From: an uncultured candidate division Zixibacteria bacterium
GTDB lineage: Bacteria > Zixibacteria > MSB-5A5 > GN15 > FEB-12
Direction of reading: 5' to 3'
NCBI GenBank assembly: GCA_913009765.1
Contig: CAJVYT010000003.1
Location: 1-42,145, forward strand
DNA: 42,145 bases
The stretch's first letter is position 1. Each line of letters begins with the position of its first letter. Below, in pieces: positions 8,217 through 16,965 of this stretch. Made by a program: the position numbers and the translations under genes. Under the pieces are notes generated by a model. It did not search any database. It was given only the letters and a program-made list of their open reading frames with translations, and was not told the origin of the DNA.

Positions 8217-9131
8217 ATGATAGAAAAATTGTTTGAAAGGTTTATTAAAGACATAAAAGAACAGAAGTCATATTCTGTGAATACTATTACAGCATACACC
8301 AGAGACCTTGCTCCTTGGGTGCAGTTTTTGAAAAAGAAACATACTGAATTGCCTAACGGTAAAAAAAACGACCCATTGTATTTGAGACTGTATCTGCATG
8401 AGCGTATAGAAGTAAAAATTTCAAACCGTTCACTTGCTCGGTTTTTATCGGTGCTGTCATCATTTCAGCAATTTCTCTCTCGTTCAGATGCGTATCAAGA
8501 ATATCTTTTTAAACTTCCCAAGATGAAATTCAGTTCTAAAATTCCTGACTTTATCCCGATGGGGGAGATTCATAAACTGTTTGATACTGATAAAAAATTT
8601 AAACAATCCGAGAAATATTATTTTCATCGTGATTATATTATGGTCTCTTTATTATATGCTACCGGTATGCGACGAGAAGAACTTGCCAATATTAAACTTA
8701 CAGATATTGACTTTTCCGTACACACAATTACTGTGTTAGGTAAAGGTAATAAAGTTCGGGTAGTTCCCACTGGGGAAAAATCTTTTGAAGAGTTGGTCAA
8801 TTATTTGTCAATCAGGGAAGAATATCTTGAAAAAAAAATGACAAAGTCGCCATATCTTCTTTTAAATAAATTTGGTAAACCACTAACTGTTCGTTCTGTA
8901 AATAGAATTGTAAAAAAGTTTGCCCAAAAAGAAGGAATGGATTTTACTCCCCACACGCTCAGACATTCATTTGCAACGCATCTTTTAGAAAACGGTGCGG
9001 ATTTACTTTTGATAAAAGAAATATTAGGACACGCCTCACTTTCAACTACGCAAAAATATACCCACGTAACAGCTGAGGCAATGAAAAAAGTGTATAACCA
9101 AGCACATCCCCGTTCGGGTGTGAAAAAATAA
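8217..9131 (+). CDS. xerC: XerC/XerD-type tyrosine recombinase
   Basis: A site-specific recombinase that resolves chromosome dimers at dif. The 304 residues have normal Xer length. The N-terminal SAM-like DNA-binding domain covers ~1-105. The catalytic domain has the full set Arg152 (ATGMRREEL), Lys176 (GKGNK), His246 and Arg249 ([11 protein letters not shown]), His272 (LGHASLST) and Tyr281 (QKYTH). The neighbouring hslVU genes make it the xerC/codV member by synteny rather than a phage integrase. The ATG has no ribosome binding site and a promoter fits a leaderless start. hslV begins 10 bp after the stop. Whether it acts alone (XerH style) or with a second Xer encoded elsewhere cannot be seen. 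Confidence 0.95.
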   Translation: MIEKLFERFIKDIKEQKSYSVNTITAYTRDLAPWVQFLKKKHTELPNGKKNDPLYLRLYLHERIEVKISNRSLARFLSVLSSFQQFLSRSDAYQEYLFKLPKMKFSSKIPDFIPMGEIHKLFDTDKKFKQSEKYYFHRDYIMVSLLYATGMRREELANIKLTDIDFSVHTITVLGKGNKVRVVPTGEKSFEELVNYLSIREEYLEKKMTKSPYLLLNKFGKPLTVRSVNRIVKKFAQKEGMDFTPHTLRHSFATHLLENGADLLLIKEILGHASLSTTQKYTHVTAEAMKKVYNQAHPRSGVKK

Positions 9132-9141
9132 TGAGGTTTTA

Positions 9142-9681
9142 ATGAAAACAACCAAAGCAACGACAATTGTTGGTTTGATACATAAAGGGAAAGCTGCTTT
9201 TGCCGGTGATGGGCAGGTAACCTATGGTGAGACAGTTTTAAAATCAACTGCCAAAAAAATCCGTACGATGTACGACGGTAAAATTCTCACAGGGTTTGCC
9301 GGAACTGCTGCCGACGCATTGGCATTGTATGAACTGCTTGAAAAAAAAATTGAAGCGTTTGAGGGGAACCTTCCCAAAGCAGCGGTTGAACTTGCCAAAG
9401 AATGGCGTACTGACAGGTCTCTTCAAAAACTCGAGGCTGTTATCGGAGTCACTGACGGAAAACATATCTTATTGGTTAGCGGAACCGGCGATGTGATAGA
9501 ACCGGATGACGGCATAATCGGTATCGGTTCGGGCGGAGAGTTTGCCCTTGCTGCTGCCAGAGCATTGATTATTGCCAATCCAAAAATGACTGCTGAGAAA
9601 ATTGCTAAAACCGCACTTGAAGTTGCCGCCGGTATTTGTATTTACACAAACAATAACATAACTGTGGAAAGTCTTAAATGA
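9142..9681 (+). CDS. hslV: ATP-dependent protease subunit HslV (ClpQ)
   Basis: Proteolytic core of the HslUV protease, a dodecamer related to proteasome beta subunits. The precursor is cut before a threonine: the TTIVG motif puts the nucleophile at Thr7, after a short MKTTKA leader. The [10 protein letters not shown] block, Lys39 region (STAKKIR) and C-terminal [11 protein letters not shown] fit the family, and 179 residues is normal. Its last codons overlap hslU by 4 bp (ATGA), so the two subunits are translationally coupled. Confidence 0.97.
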   Translation: MKTTKATTIVGLIHKGKAAFAGDGQVTYGETVLKSTAKKIRTMYDGKILTGFAGTAADALALYELLEKKIEAFEGNLPKAAVELAKEWRTDRSLQKLEAVIGVTDGKHILLVSGTGDVIEPDDGIIGIGSGGEFALAAARALIIANPKMTAEKIAKTALEVAAGICIYTNNNITVESLK

Positions 9682-11033
9682 ATAAAAATTATTTGATGCC
9701 TAAAGAGATAGTTGCCCACTTGGATAAATATATTATAGGACAAGAAGATGCTAAAAAATCGGTAGCGATTGCTTTACGAAACAGATGGAGACGGCAAAAT
9801 GCACCGGAGAATATCCGCAAAGAAATTATGCCGAACAATATTATCATGATGGGTCCTACCGGGGTTGGGAAAACAGAAATAGCCAGACGGCTTGCTGGTT
9901 TAGCTGCAGCACCTTTTGTAAAAGTGGAAGCATCCAAATTTACTGAAGTCGGTTATGTCGGACGGGATGTTGAAGCAATGATACGAGACTTAACAGACAT
10001 TTCTGTCAATATGGTAAAAAAAGAGATGTCTGATGAAAAAGGGAAAATAGCAAAAACAAATACTCAAGAACGACTGCTTGATTTATTGTTAATGCCAACT
10101 CCGATGAAACAACCCAAAAAAGATGACAAAGATTTAGGGAAATTACCGGAATCATTTGCCCGTACAAGAGAAAAATTTAGAAAACAGCTTGAAGATGGAA
10201 AACTCGAAAAGAGAGAGATAGAAATCAGCACTACTCAAAATCAAAGTCCCGTTGTTGAGATATTTTCCCCGATGGGGATGGAAGAACTTGGTGTGAATTT
10301 CCAAGAAATGTTCTCAGAAATTATGCCTAAAAAAACTAAACTGAGAAAAGTAACTGTTAAAGAAGCTCGGAAAATTCTTTTTAATGAAGAACTGCAGAAA
10401 TTAATTAATATGGATGATGTTATTTCCGAGGCGATGTACCGCATGCAGGAGTCCGGTATTGTCTTTATTGATGAGATTGATAAAATCGTAGGCGATGCAT
10501 CCAAAACAGGTCCTGATGTAAGCCGTGAGGGTGTCCAGCGTGATATCTTACCGATAGTTGAGGGCTGTTCTGTCTCTACTAAATATGGTATGGTACACAC
10601 CGACCATATTCTGTTTATTGCTGCCGGTGCTTTTCATACTTCTTCACCATCTGATTTAATACCTGAACTTCAGGGAAGATTTCCAATCAGAGTTGAACTT
10701 GATTCTCTTGACGAAAAAGATTTAGAACGAATTCTGACCGAACCGGAAGCATCATTGGTGAAGCAATATCAAGCACTTATGGCAACTGAGAAAGTAACCT
10801 TGGAGTTTGCTCCTGATGCGATAAAAAAGATTGCATTTTATGCCGAGCAGGTAAATAAAAATACTGAAAATATTGGTGCAAGACGGCTGCATACTATTAT
10901 GACTACTTTGCTTGAAGATTTATTATTTGCTCCGCCGGTAAGAAAGAAAAAAGCGAAGATTACAGCCAAGATGGTAGAAAAACAACTTGCTGAAATTATA
11001 GAAGATGAAGATTTAAGTAAGTATATTTTGTAG
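9678..11033 (+). CDS. hslU: HslUV unfoldase ATPase HslU (ClpY)
   Basis: AAA+ ring that unfolds substrates and feeds them into HslV. At 451 residues it has normal length. Walker A is GPTGVGKTE (59-67); the pore loop region EVGYVGRDV follows (family GYVG). The I-domain lies between, and Walker B is [10 protein letters not shown]. Sensor and C-terminal segments are present ([20 protein letters not shown]) and the protein ends in DLSKYIL, the tail that inserts into HslV. It is the last gene of xerC-hslV-hslU and ends convergently to the HDOD gene. Confidence 0.98.
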   Translation: MNKNYLMPKEIVAHLDKYIIGQEDAKKSVAIALRNRWRRQNAPENIRKEIMPNNIIMMGPTGVGKTEIARRLAGLAAAPFVKVEASKFTEVGYVGRDVEAMIRDLTDISVNMVKKEMSDEKGKIAKTNTQERLLDLLLMPTPMKQPKKDDKDLGKLPESFARTREKFRKQLEDGKLEKREIEISTTQNQSPVVEIFSPMGMEELGVNFQEMFSEIMPKKTKLRKVTVKEARKILFNEELQKLINMDDVISEAMYRMQESGIVFIDEIDKIVGDASKTGPDVSREGVQRDILPIVEGCSVSTKYGMVHTDHILFIAAGAFHTSSPSDLIPELQGRFPIRVELDSLDEKDLERILTEPEASLVKQYQALMATEKVTLEFAPDAIKKIAFYAEQVNKNTENIGARRLHTIMTTLLEDLLFAPPVRKKKAKITAKMVEKQLAEIIEDEDLSKYIL

Positions 11034-11078
11034 GGCTAAGTAGTTGAATATCAATAAAATAAGCGGTGTTCTGAATTA

Positions 11079-11100
11079 TGTGTAAACAGTTAATTACACA
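11079..11100. repeat. Inverted repeat between convergent genes
   Basis: TGTGTAA (11079-11085) and TTACACA (11094-11100) form a perfect 7-bp inverted repeat with an 8-base loop, in the only gap between hslU and the convergent HDOD gene. There is no good T-run on either side, so it is at best a weak bidirectional terminator. Confidence 0.35.
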
Positions 11101-11156
11101 AAATTACTTACAGGCTCGCTCAGTTCATTAGTATTCCCCTTTTATTTTCGTTGAGT

Positions 11157-11993
11157 TTATTCAAAAATTATTTTTTTTGTATATTTGATTTCAGAGATTG
11201 AATTTTTAACAGCTTCTTTAACTTTTTCGTCAGTTAATTGAAGAGCATCCCATGATATTTTTGAGAATTTAGTCACATAGGTAATACCGCTGTTGCCAAT
11301 ATCAAGTCCGTGTGAAATTATATCACTTATATGAACAGCATGTGCCAATATAATATTATCGCCTTTGTAATCTTCTGGTGAATGGTGATATTTGATTGTA
11401 CTAACTATAATATCGGGGAAATTCCATTTTTCCCCAAGTAAAGAACCTATTTGTTGATGATTTAATTGAAACCATTTTGATTCTTTTTCCAAATCTATAA
11501 CAGAATTACCCTTATCATAAAATGCAACATATTTTTTTTGATCAACCTGATAATAGATTAGTCTCCCTACATCATGAAGGATGCCACTTAAATATGCGGC
11601 ATTCTTATTTTCTTTTGATTCGTTTTTTAAGAGTTCTTTGGCAATAATGCCAACACTCAAAGAATGCAGCCAGAATTCATTGATATTAAAAATATTTTTA
11701 TCAGCCTTAAACATATTAAGAAATGACATAGTAAGTAATAATTGATGTACTGCTTCAAGACCTATCATTGTGATTGCTTCTTCAACAGATGAAACTTCTC
11801 TTGAGAATCCATAAAAAGGGGAGTTTACCAATTTTAATATTTTTGCTGTAAATGCTTGGTCTGTTTGAGCTACCAATGCAAGTTCATGACTACTGACCTC
11901 TTCATTATTTAATAATGATGTAAGTTGTGTGATAATAGTAGGTGCGGCTGGAAGTTCAATCCCTTTATTAATATATTCTTGCACATCTGCCAT
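11157..11993 (-). CDS. HDOD domain protein
   Basis: A 278-residue cytoplasmic protein made almost entirely of one HDOD domain, a degenerate HD-type fold found in bacterial signalling. Visible family features are AAPTIITQLTSLLNNEEVS, LVNSPFYGFSREVSSVEEAI, the middle LSGILHDVGRLIY and AKELLKNESKENKN. A HD pair (HDVG) is kept, although most HDOD proteins are not thought to be enzymes. It is the last gene of a leftward signalling operon, 3 bp after a 51-aa ORF. A role downstream of the receivers is likely from context; the molecular target is unknown. Confidence 0.9.
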   Translation of the reverse strand: MADVQEYINKGIELPAAPTIITQLTSLLNNEEVSSHELALVAQTDQAFTAKILKLVNSPFYGFSREVSSVEEAITMIGLEAVHQLLLTMSFLNMFKADKNIFNINEFWLHSLSVGIIAKELLKNESKENKNAAYLSGILHDVGRLIYYQVDQKKYVAFYDKGNSVIDLEKESKWFQLNHQQIGSLLGEKWNFPDIIVSTIKYHHSPEDYKGDNIILAHAVHISDIISHGLDIGNSGITYVTKFSKISWDALQLTDEKVKEAVKNSISEIKYTKKIIFE

Positions 11994-11996
11994 GAG

Positions 11997-12152
11997 CTAG
12001 CCCTCAACGGTATTGTCTTGAGAATTCTCTTCTTCTATGATTTCTTGAATTACTTTTGACAAGCGTTGTATCTCTTCGTAATGTATAATCATTGCCAATC
12101 TTTTAGATACCATATTTATTTTAGAATCCTGATTGATATTATTATCTGTCAT
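11997..12152 (-). CDS. Small hypothetical protein (51 aa) in signalling operon
   Basis: An ORF of 51 codons plus TAG, reading MTDNNINQDSKINM then a likely amphipathic helix (RLAMIIHYEEIQRLSKVIQE) and an acidic tail. It starts 3 bp after the stop of the receiver gene and ends 3 bp before the HDOD ATG. GAGTGA upstream is a possible ribosome binding site. The tight fit between two genes of the operon is the main support. No family is recognised; a small adaptor or regulator for a neighbour is a guess. Confidence 0.6.
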   Translation of the reverse strand: MTDNNINQDSKINMVSKRLAMIIHYEEIQRLSKVIQEIIEEENSQDNTVEG

Positions 12153-12155
12153 AAT

Positions 12156-12677
12156 TCACTCATTTATTATAATACATCCATTTGAATCAACATTTCGTTC
12201 TGCTATTCCAGGATGCTGTTTTTTTAGCTTTTGAAGAGGTTTTTCTTGTTTTTTAGAAGTATCATTTTGCTGTTTATTTTCTCGTTCTAATTCCTTTTTC
12301 TGAAGTGCTTGTTTTATGGACATTAATAGCTCATTGTCATCCCATGGTTTATTAAAGAATTTGTAAATATGACCGCTGTTAATAGCTGATTTAATAACAT
12401 CAATATCAGTTGTACCGGTTAACATGATTTTTATTAAATCTTTAAATTGCGAATTAATTGTCAATAACAAATCAGAACCTGTTGCCTCCGGCATGCCTTC
12501 ATCTGTTATGAGTACATCTATATCGATATTTTGCAGCATTGATAGAGCATCTCTTGCTGAAAGAGCTGTGAAAACTTCATAGTCTTCTGATTTGAATACC
12601 CTTTTTAATGCATTCAGGGTACTTTGAGAATCATCTACTAATAAAATTTTATATTGTCGCACTTGTTTCCCTTTCAT
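12156..12677 (-). CDS. Single-domain response regulator with basic tail
   Basis: A 173-residue protein with a CheY-like receiver at ~8-128: acidic pair in ILLVDDS, phospho-acceptor Asp59 (VLITDEGMP), switch Thr in MLTGTTD and conserved lysine in FFNKPWDD. The remaining ~45 residues are polar, Lys/Gln-rich and probably disordered. It shares the NKPWDD motif with the two upstream regulators, so the three look like relatives made by duplication. The ATG at 12677 lies within the preceding gene (29-bp overlap). A GTG at 12662 has a better-placed AAAGGGA upstream and would give a receiver of more usual length, so the start is uncertain. No output domain: it may signal through protein contact. Confidence 0.92.
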   Translation of the reverse strand: MKGKQVRQYKILLVDDSQSTLNALKRVFKSEDYEVFTALSARDALSMLQNIDIDVLITDEGMPEATGSDLLLTINSQFKDLIKIMLTGTTDIDVIKSAINSGHIYKFFNKPWDDNELLMSIKQALQKKELERENKQQNDTSKKQEKPLQKLKKQHPGIAERNVDSNGCIIINE

Positions 12678-13965
12678 TGACTATCTTTTTAAAAACTTTG
12701 ATTTCGCCATTTACTCTGTCCACTTTATGTATTTTTATAATTCTATTTATCATATCTACTGAAAGTTTGGCACCTTTTGGAAGCAGGAACATTCCATTTT
12801 GGGTGTTTATATCATCTGCGGTAACCATTCCTTCTCTGAGTTCATCAGGTGATAAATGCTGAACATCAGTTCCTTCGTTATGATAGAGAGTTTTGGCAAC
12901 ATCAGCATCAATAAATTTTTTAACAATTTCAGGATCAAAAAGTGCACCTGAATATTGAACTAATGAAGCCGTAGCTTTTTGTAGAGTTTTTAAATCAGGG
13001 TACCCATTTAAAAAAGCATAGTGGTCAAATTTATTACATATTCTGATAATTTTTGATCCAAAAGGAATTTGGTCGCTTACTAAGCGATCGGGGAAACCCG
13101 TACCATCATGATTTTCATGATGATTACGAATTATTATTCCTATTTCTCCAAATCCGCTGATATTATATACACATGATTGTCCGATAATAGGATGTTTGTT
13201 TAATTGTTTTTTCTCTGAAATAGTAAGTGTCTCAGGTTTTTTCTTTAAAATAATATCAGATAGAGTTATTTTCCCTATATCATGTAAGTAAGAAGCAACA
13301 ATGATGTCTTGATATTCTTTTTTTTCTAAATCATAACATGTAAGTAGTTTTTTCACTAAAAGTGACACCCTTTGAGAATGACTTCCTACTTCTTTATGTC
13401 TGAGATCTATAAATGATGAAAACGCTTTAATCGTCTCCATGAAACTTCTGTTTAATTCTTTGTTTTGTTGAGATATTTCTTTCGTTTGTTCGTCAACTTT
13501 ATCTTTGAGCGATGTATTGAATTCTTTAAGCTTTAGATTTTGTTTCGCTATAACTTTTTGGAGTCTGTTTTTTTCTCTTAAAGAGTCATACAACTCAATT
13601 GATTCTTTAATTCTGCTCAGTAAAATATGATCATCCCAAGGTTTGTTAAAGAAATATCTGATATCACCTTTATTTACAGCATCAGCAGTTGCTTGTGTAT
13701 CGGCATAACCGGTTAAAAGCATCCGGATACTTTTCGGTGATATAGCAATTGATTTTTGAAGGAATTCGACACCTGTCATTTGAGGCATTCTTTGATCTGA
13801 AATAATAATTGTAATTTCGTGATTCTTAAGGATTTCCAAAGCTTCATTACCTGATGTACAAGTGAAGAGTTCATATCCTTCTGTTTTAAGTAGTCGGGAT
13901 AGAGATTTGAGAATACTCTCTTCATCATCTAACATTAGAATTTTATGTTTTATTTGTTCAGACAT
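12649..13965 (-). CDS. Response regulator with HD-GYP phosphodiesterase domain
   Basis: An RpfG-like protein of 438 residues. The receiver (~6-122) has DD13-14, phospho-acceptor Asp57 (IIISDQRMP) and Lys108 (FFNKPWDD). A coiled coil (~130-175) leads into the HD-GYP domain with His228-Asp229 (YLHDIGK) and HHENHDGTGFP (282-292), close to the family's HHExxDGxGYP with Phe for Tyr. Such domains hydrolyse cyclic di-GMP, and the metal-binding residues are kept, so activity is likely. A further ~70 residues (~360-430) form a C-terminal extension. It overlaps the upstream PAS regulator by 8 bp and the downstream receiver by 29 bp, showing a tightly coupled operon. It points to c-di-GMP control, often linked to pili and motility. 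Confidence 0.95.
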   Translation of the reverse strand: MSEQIKHKILMLDDEESILKSLSRLLKTEGYELFTCTSGNEALEILKNHEITIIISDQRMPQMTGVEFLQKSIAISPKSIRMLLTGYADTQATADAVNKGDIRYFFNKPWDDHILLSRIKESIELYDSLREKNRLQKVIAKQNLKLKEFNTSLKDKVDEQTKEISQQNKELNRSFMETIKAFSSFIDLRHKEVGSHSQRVSLLVKKLLTCYDLEKKEYQDIIVASYLHDIGKITLSDIILKKKPETLTISEKKQLNKHPIIGQSCVYNISGFGEIGIIIRNHHENHDGTGFPDRLVSDQIPFGSKIIRICNKFDHYAFLNGYPDLKTLQKATASLVQYSGALFDPEIVKKFIDADVAKTLYHNEGTDVQHLSPDELREGMVTADDINTQNGMFLLPKGAKLSVDMINRIIKIHKVDRVNGEIKVFKKIVNERETSATI

Positions 13966-14806
13966 TTTCTACCTCAATATGATGCTTATTGTTTGTCAAA
14001 GATATATTCCCATTGTTATTGTATAATACTACGATTAAACCGGCATTATTTGAAAGTGGTGTAATAAGAGCGTTTATGTTATTTTCTATTTCGCACGTTT
14101 CTTGTTGAGGATTATCTGTTTCTAACTTAATATTTAGAAATTTCCCTAATATTGACTCATTTCCACTAATAGATGAACTGAGGCTAATTTTAATTTTCGA
14201 AAGATAACTGCTTGCAATTTCGTTTACATATACAACCATCCCGTCAGAATCAACACCAAATACACCAACTGGGAGCAGATTTAATATATATTGAGATATT
14301 TTTAAAGCTCTATTTTTGATTTCTAATTCAGATGTCCGTTCAGCAACGGTTTTTTCTAAACTATCTGTCATTGCCAAAAGTTCGCTATTTGTATTTTGTA
14401 AATTTTCAACTAACTTATTATTTAAAATTTGAAGGTTAAAATGTTCGAGTGCTCTTTGTATCGTAGTAAGTAATTCTTGATCGTTCCAAGGTTTTGCTAA
14501 AAATTTATACACATTTCCTTCATTGATAGATTCAACAATAGCAGCAACATCAGCAAACCCACTTAATATCATTCTAATAGTATCCGGGAATTTTTCCTTC
14601 ACCTCTTTTAGAAATTCTACACCATTTTTATGAGGCATTTTATAATCGGAAATTACCAAATTTATTGATTTTCCCTGTAATACAAGAAGTCCTGCATCAG
14701 CAGATTCTGCTGTGTAAATTTTATAGTCTGTATCAATAAATAGTCTTTTTAACGATTTTAAGACATTAACTTCATCATCAACTAATAAGATTGATTGTTT
14801 ATCCAT
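13958..14806 (-). CDS. Response regulator with coiled coil and PAS domain
   Basis: A 282-residue protein that begins the leftward operon. The receiver (~4-120) has DD10-11, Asp54 (LVISDYKMP) and lysine in FLAKPWND. Then comes a coiled coil (~120-168, with the ...SLEKTVAERTSELE pattern common before PAS and kinase domains) and a PAS-like domain (~172-270, LPVGVFGVDSDGMVVYVNE). There is no kinase or enzymatic output. It probably acts by protein contact, with the PAS part either sensing a ligand or dimerising. It overlaps the HD-GYP gene by 8 bp and diverges from a histidine kinase, the obvious candidate phosphodonor. Confidence 0.9.
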   Translation of the reverse strand: MDKQSILLVDDEVNVLKSLKRLFIDTDYKIYTAESADAGLLVLQGKSINLVISDYKMPHKNGVEFLKEVKEKFPDTIRMILSGFADVAAIVESINEGNVYKFLAKPWNDQELLTTIQRALEHFNLQILNNKLVENLQNTNSELLAMTDSLEKTVAERTSELEIKNRALKISQYILNLLPVGVFGVDSDGMVVYVNEIASSYLSKIKISLSSSISGNESILGKFLNIKLETDNPQQETCEIENNINALITPLSNNAGLIVVLYNNNGNISLTNNKHHIEVENV

Positions 14807-14891
14807 CAGTAGCTAACCTTCCATAAAGTTGAACTCAATAATATCTATTATCTTATTAATTTTCTCACCTTTTGAGTAAATTATATATTAA

Positions 14892-14919
14892 TAATCGGCA
14901 ATAATTTAATATTATTCAA
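14892..14919 (-). promoter_or_regulatory. Weak sigma-28-like promoter candidate P5
   Basis: On the minus strand TTGAATAA (14919-14912), 12 bp, GCCGATTA (14899-14892; 7 of 8 to GCCGATAA). The spacer is one base longer than in P1-P4 and the TATAGA element is absent (TATATA instead). It lies 86 bp before the ATG at 14806. Confidence 0.3.
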
Positions 14920-14992
14920 TGTTTTTAGCTACAAGATGAACAACATGAGAAATGAGATATTATGGTTATAAGTATTTATTTAACATAATTTA

Positions 14993-15028
14993 TTCAGAGA
15001 TTCCAAAATGAGTCGATAATACTATAGA
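14993..15028 (+). promoter_or_regulatory. Sigma-28-like promoter P2
   Basis: TTCAGAGA (14993-15000), 11 bp, GTCGATAA (15012-15019; 7 of 8 to GCCGATAA), 3 bp, TATAGA (15023-15028). It lies 108 bp before the histidine kinase ATG. Same architecture as P1, P3 and P4. Confidence 0.55.
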
Positions 15029-15127
15029 CCGTAATTTTTTAGGTAGGATTAAAACAGCTTGTTAAATAAAATTTTGTCGAAAATTTAGATGAATTAATTT
15101 TAAAATTATTCTTATAAGAGAACAATA

Positions 15128-16963
15128 ATGATAACTAATAATAGTTTTAAACCTAGCCGATATATGATTATTTTATTTATATCACTGATTAGTATGTTTT
15201 TTTTAATAATTTTCAGTTTGTATGATATTAATCTTGAACATAAAGGGGCAGAATTAAATGAAATGGGGAAAAACGTAGTTCTTCGTATTGAATCTTTGGC
15301 TGAATGCTTATCAGATGAGCAGTCAATTTTTAAAAAAAAACTATCAGATAAAGAAGTTGAAAAATTTATTGTAACACATCTGAACAAAATCTATGCGAAT
15401 TCACATTCTTTTGATAAAACTGGTGAAATTGTTTTAGTCCGTTTCTTTGATAATAATATCGAGTTATTGCTTCAAAATAGATTTAAATCCTCAAATTATG
15501 ATTTACAATTAGCAAACAACAAATTATTTGCTGAATCGGTAATGAAAGCCTTAAATGGAGAGCCAGGCGTTATCATAGCTAAAGATTATAGAGGAGAAAA
15601 AGTACTTGCAGCATATAGACCGTTTTCGGGTTTGAATTTGGGGTTGATGGTGAAGATAGATATCAAAGAAATAAGGGAACCTTATATCATTGCCGGAATC
15701 TTTGCTGTAATATTAAGTTTATTTATTGTTTTTATTGGGTCTCTTATATATACAAAAATCAAGAACCCGTCAATGGAATTATTGAAGAGAAAAGAGAATA
15801 AATATAGAGGAATATTTGAATCTGCTACTGATATGTTTTTCTTATTAAGTAACAAGCATAAAATTATTGATGTAAATAAGTCAGCAAGAAAGAAATATCA
15901 CTTTAGCGAAGATCAAATGCTTGGGAAAGATTTTAAAGAGCTTATTTTTCAAAAATATCATAGACAATTTACCCAAACACTTATAACGACTTTTAAAGGA
16001 TTGGAAGCTAAGATACTATCAAGGCATATCACATCGGCAGGAGAAACATTTCCGGTCGAAGTGCATATAACTCCGATTTTGCTTGAAGAAGATGAAGCTT
16101 TATTGGTTTCAGTTAGAGATATATCAAAGCGAGTTGATAATCAGAAAAAAAATGTAAAATTAGAAGCTCAATTATCACAATCGGAAAAACTTGCAAGTAT
16201 TGGACAGTTAGCTGCAGGTGTGGCACATGAAATAAATAATCCAATGGGATATATCAATTCTAATTTAAATACAATGAATAAATATATTTGGAAATTAAAT
16301 AAATTTTTCTCAGAACTTGAAATTAATAGCAAAGAAAGAGCTGAGGAGATAGAAGAAATGATGACTGATTTTGGGGATGCTATTGCAGAGTCCTTAGAAG
16401 GTGCCGATCGTGTAAAAAAAATAGTTGCTGATTTAAAAAGTTTTGCTCGCACAGATAATAAGTTTGAGTTTGTAAATATTAATGAGGGTATTGCAAGTAC
16501 TTTAAATATTGTGCATAATCAATTGAAGTATCACTGTGAAGTACAAGAAGATTTACAGGATATTCCAGAAGTTTTTTGTATTAGAGGTAAAATTAATCAA
16601 GTTATTATGAACTTATTAGTCAATGCAGGTCAATCCATAAAAGCAAATGGTCTGATTGTAATTAAAACATGGTCTGAAAATGAAAAGGTTTTTATTTCTA
16701 TTAAAGATAACGGTATTGGGATACCAAAAGATAAAATAAATCAAATTTATGATCCATTTTATACCTCAAAAGAAGTAGGTGTTGGTACTGGATTAGGTTT
16801 GAGTGTTGTTTATGATATAATCAAAAAACATGAAGGTACTATTGACGTAATTTCTGAAGTAGGTGTAGGTACTGAATTTATAATTACTCTTCCCTATAGA
16901 AAAGATGAAGAAGAAGAAGATGATGAAGATTTTACTCTCAATTCTCAATCTAATTATTTGTAG
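15128..16963 (+). CDS. Membrane sensor histidine kinase with periplasmic and PAS domains
   Basis: A 611-residue inner-membrane kinase. Membrane segments at ~12-31 and ~187-209 flank a periplasmic sensor of ~155 residues, probably Cache-like (YRGEKVLAAYRPF). A PAS domain follows (~225-340, ESATDMFFLLSNKHKIIDVN). The HisKA H-box has His367 (AAGVAHEINNPMGY). The ATPase domain has N-box (NLLVNAGQSI), G1 (DNGIGIP), F-box (DPFYTSK) and G2 (GTGLGLSV), all intact, so it should be active. It ends with an acidic tail (DEEEEDDED). It diverges from the receiver operon and is the likely partner of one or more of those receivers. The ligand is unknown. Its stop lies 2 bp from the stop of the convergent LiaF-like gene. 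Confidence 0.95.
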   Translation: MITNNSFKPSRYMIILFISLISMFFLIIFSLYDINLEHKGAELNEMGKNVVLRIESLAECLSDEQSIFKKKLSDKEVEKFIVTHLNKIYANSHSFDKTGEIVLVRFFDNNIELLLQNRFKSSNYDLQLANNKLFAESVMKALNGEPGVIIAKDYRGEKVLAAYRPFSGLNLGLMVKIDIKEIREPYIIAGIFAVILSLFIVFIGSLIYTKIKNPSMELLKRKENKYRGIFESATDMFFLLSNKHKIIDVNKSARKKYHFSEDQMLGKDFKELIFQKYHRQFTQTLITTFKGLEAKILSRHITSAGETFPVEVHITPILLEEDEALLVSVRDISKRVDNQKKNVKLEAQLSQSEKLASIGQLAAGVAHEINNPMGYINSNLNTMNKYIWKLNKFFSELEINSKERAEEIEEMMTDFGDAIAESLEGADRVKKIVADLKSFARTDNKFEFVNINEGIASTLNIVHNQLKYHCEVQEDLQDIPEVFCIRGKINQVIMNLLVNAGQSIKANGLIVIKTWSENEKVFISIKDNGIGIPKDKINQIYDPFYTSKEVGVGTGLGLSVVYDIIKKHEGTIDVISEVGVGTEFIITLPYRKDEEEEDDEDFTLNSQSNYL

Positions 16964-16965
16964 GG

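Larger units (their letters stand above)
14807..15127. other. Divergent intergenic region between receiver operon and histidine kinase
   Basis: This 321-bp gap is very AT-rich and holds no credible ORF. It contains the sigma-28-like promoter for the rightward kinase gene (14993-15019) and a weaker candidate for the leftward receiver operon (14892-14919), listed separately. No terminator or RNA gene is seen. Confidence 0.7.

Noticed and set aside
8217..9131. xerC as a phage or transposon integrase marking a mobile element
   Set aside because: Its length, motifs and the hslVU neighbours fit the housekeeping recombinase; no attachment repeats or phage genes are near.
8801..9247. Minus-strand ORF of 148 codons
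   Set aside because: It is antisense to xerC and hslV; its translation has no recognisable features and it is a shadow of their codon use.
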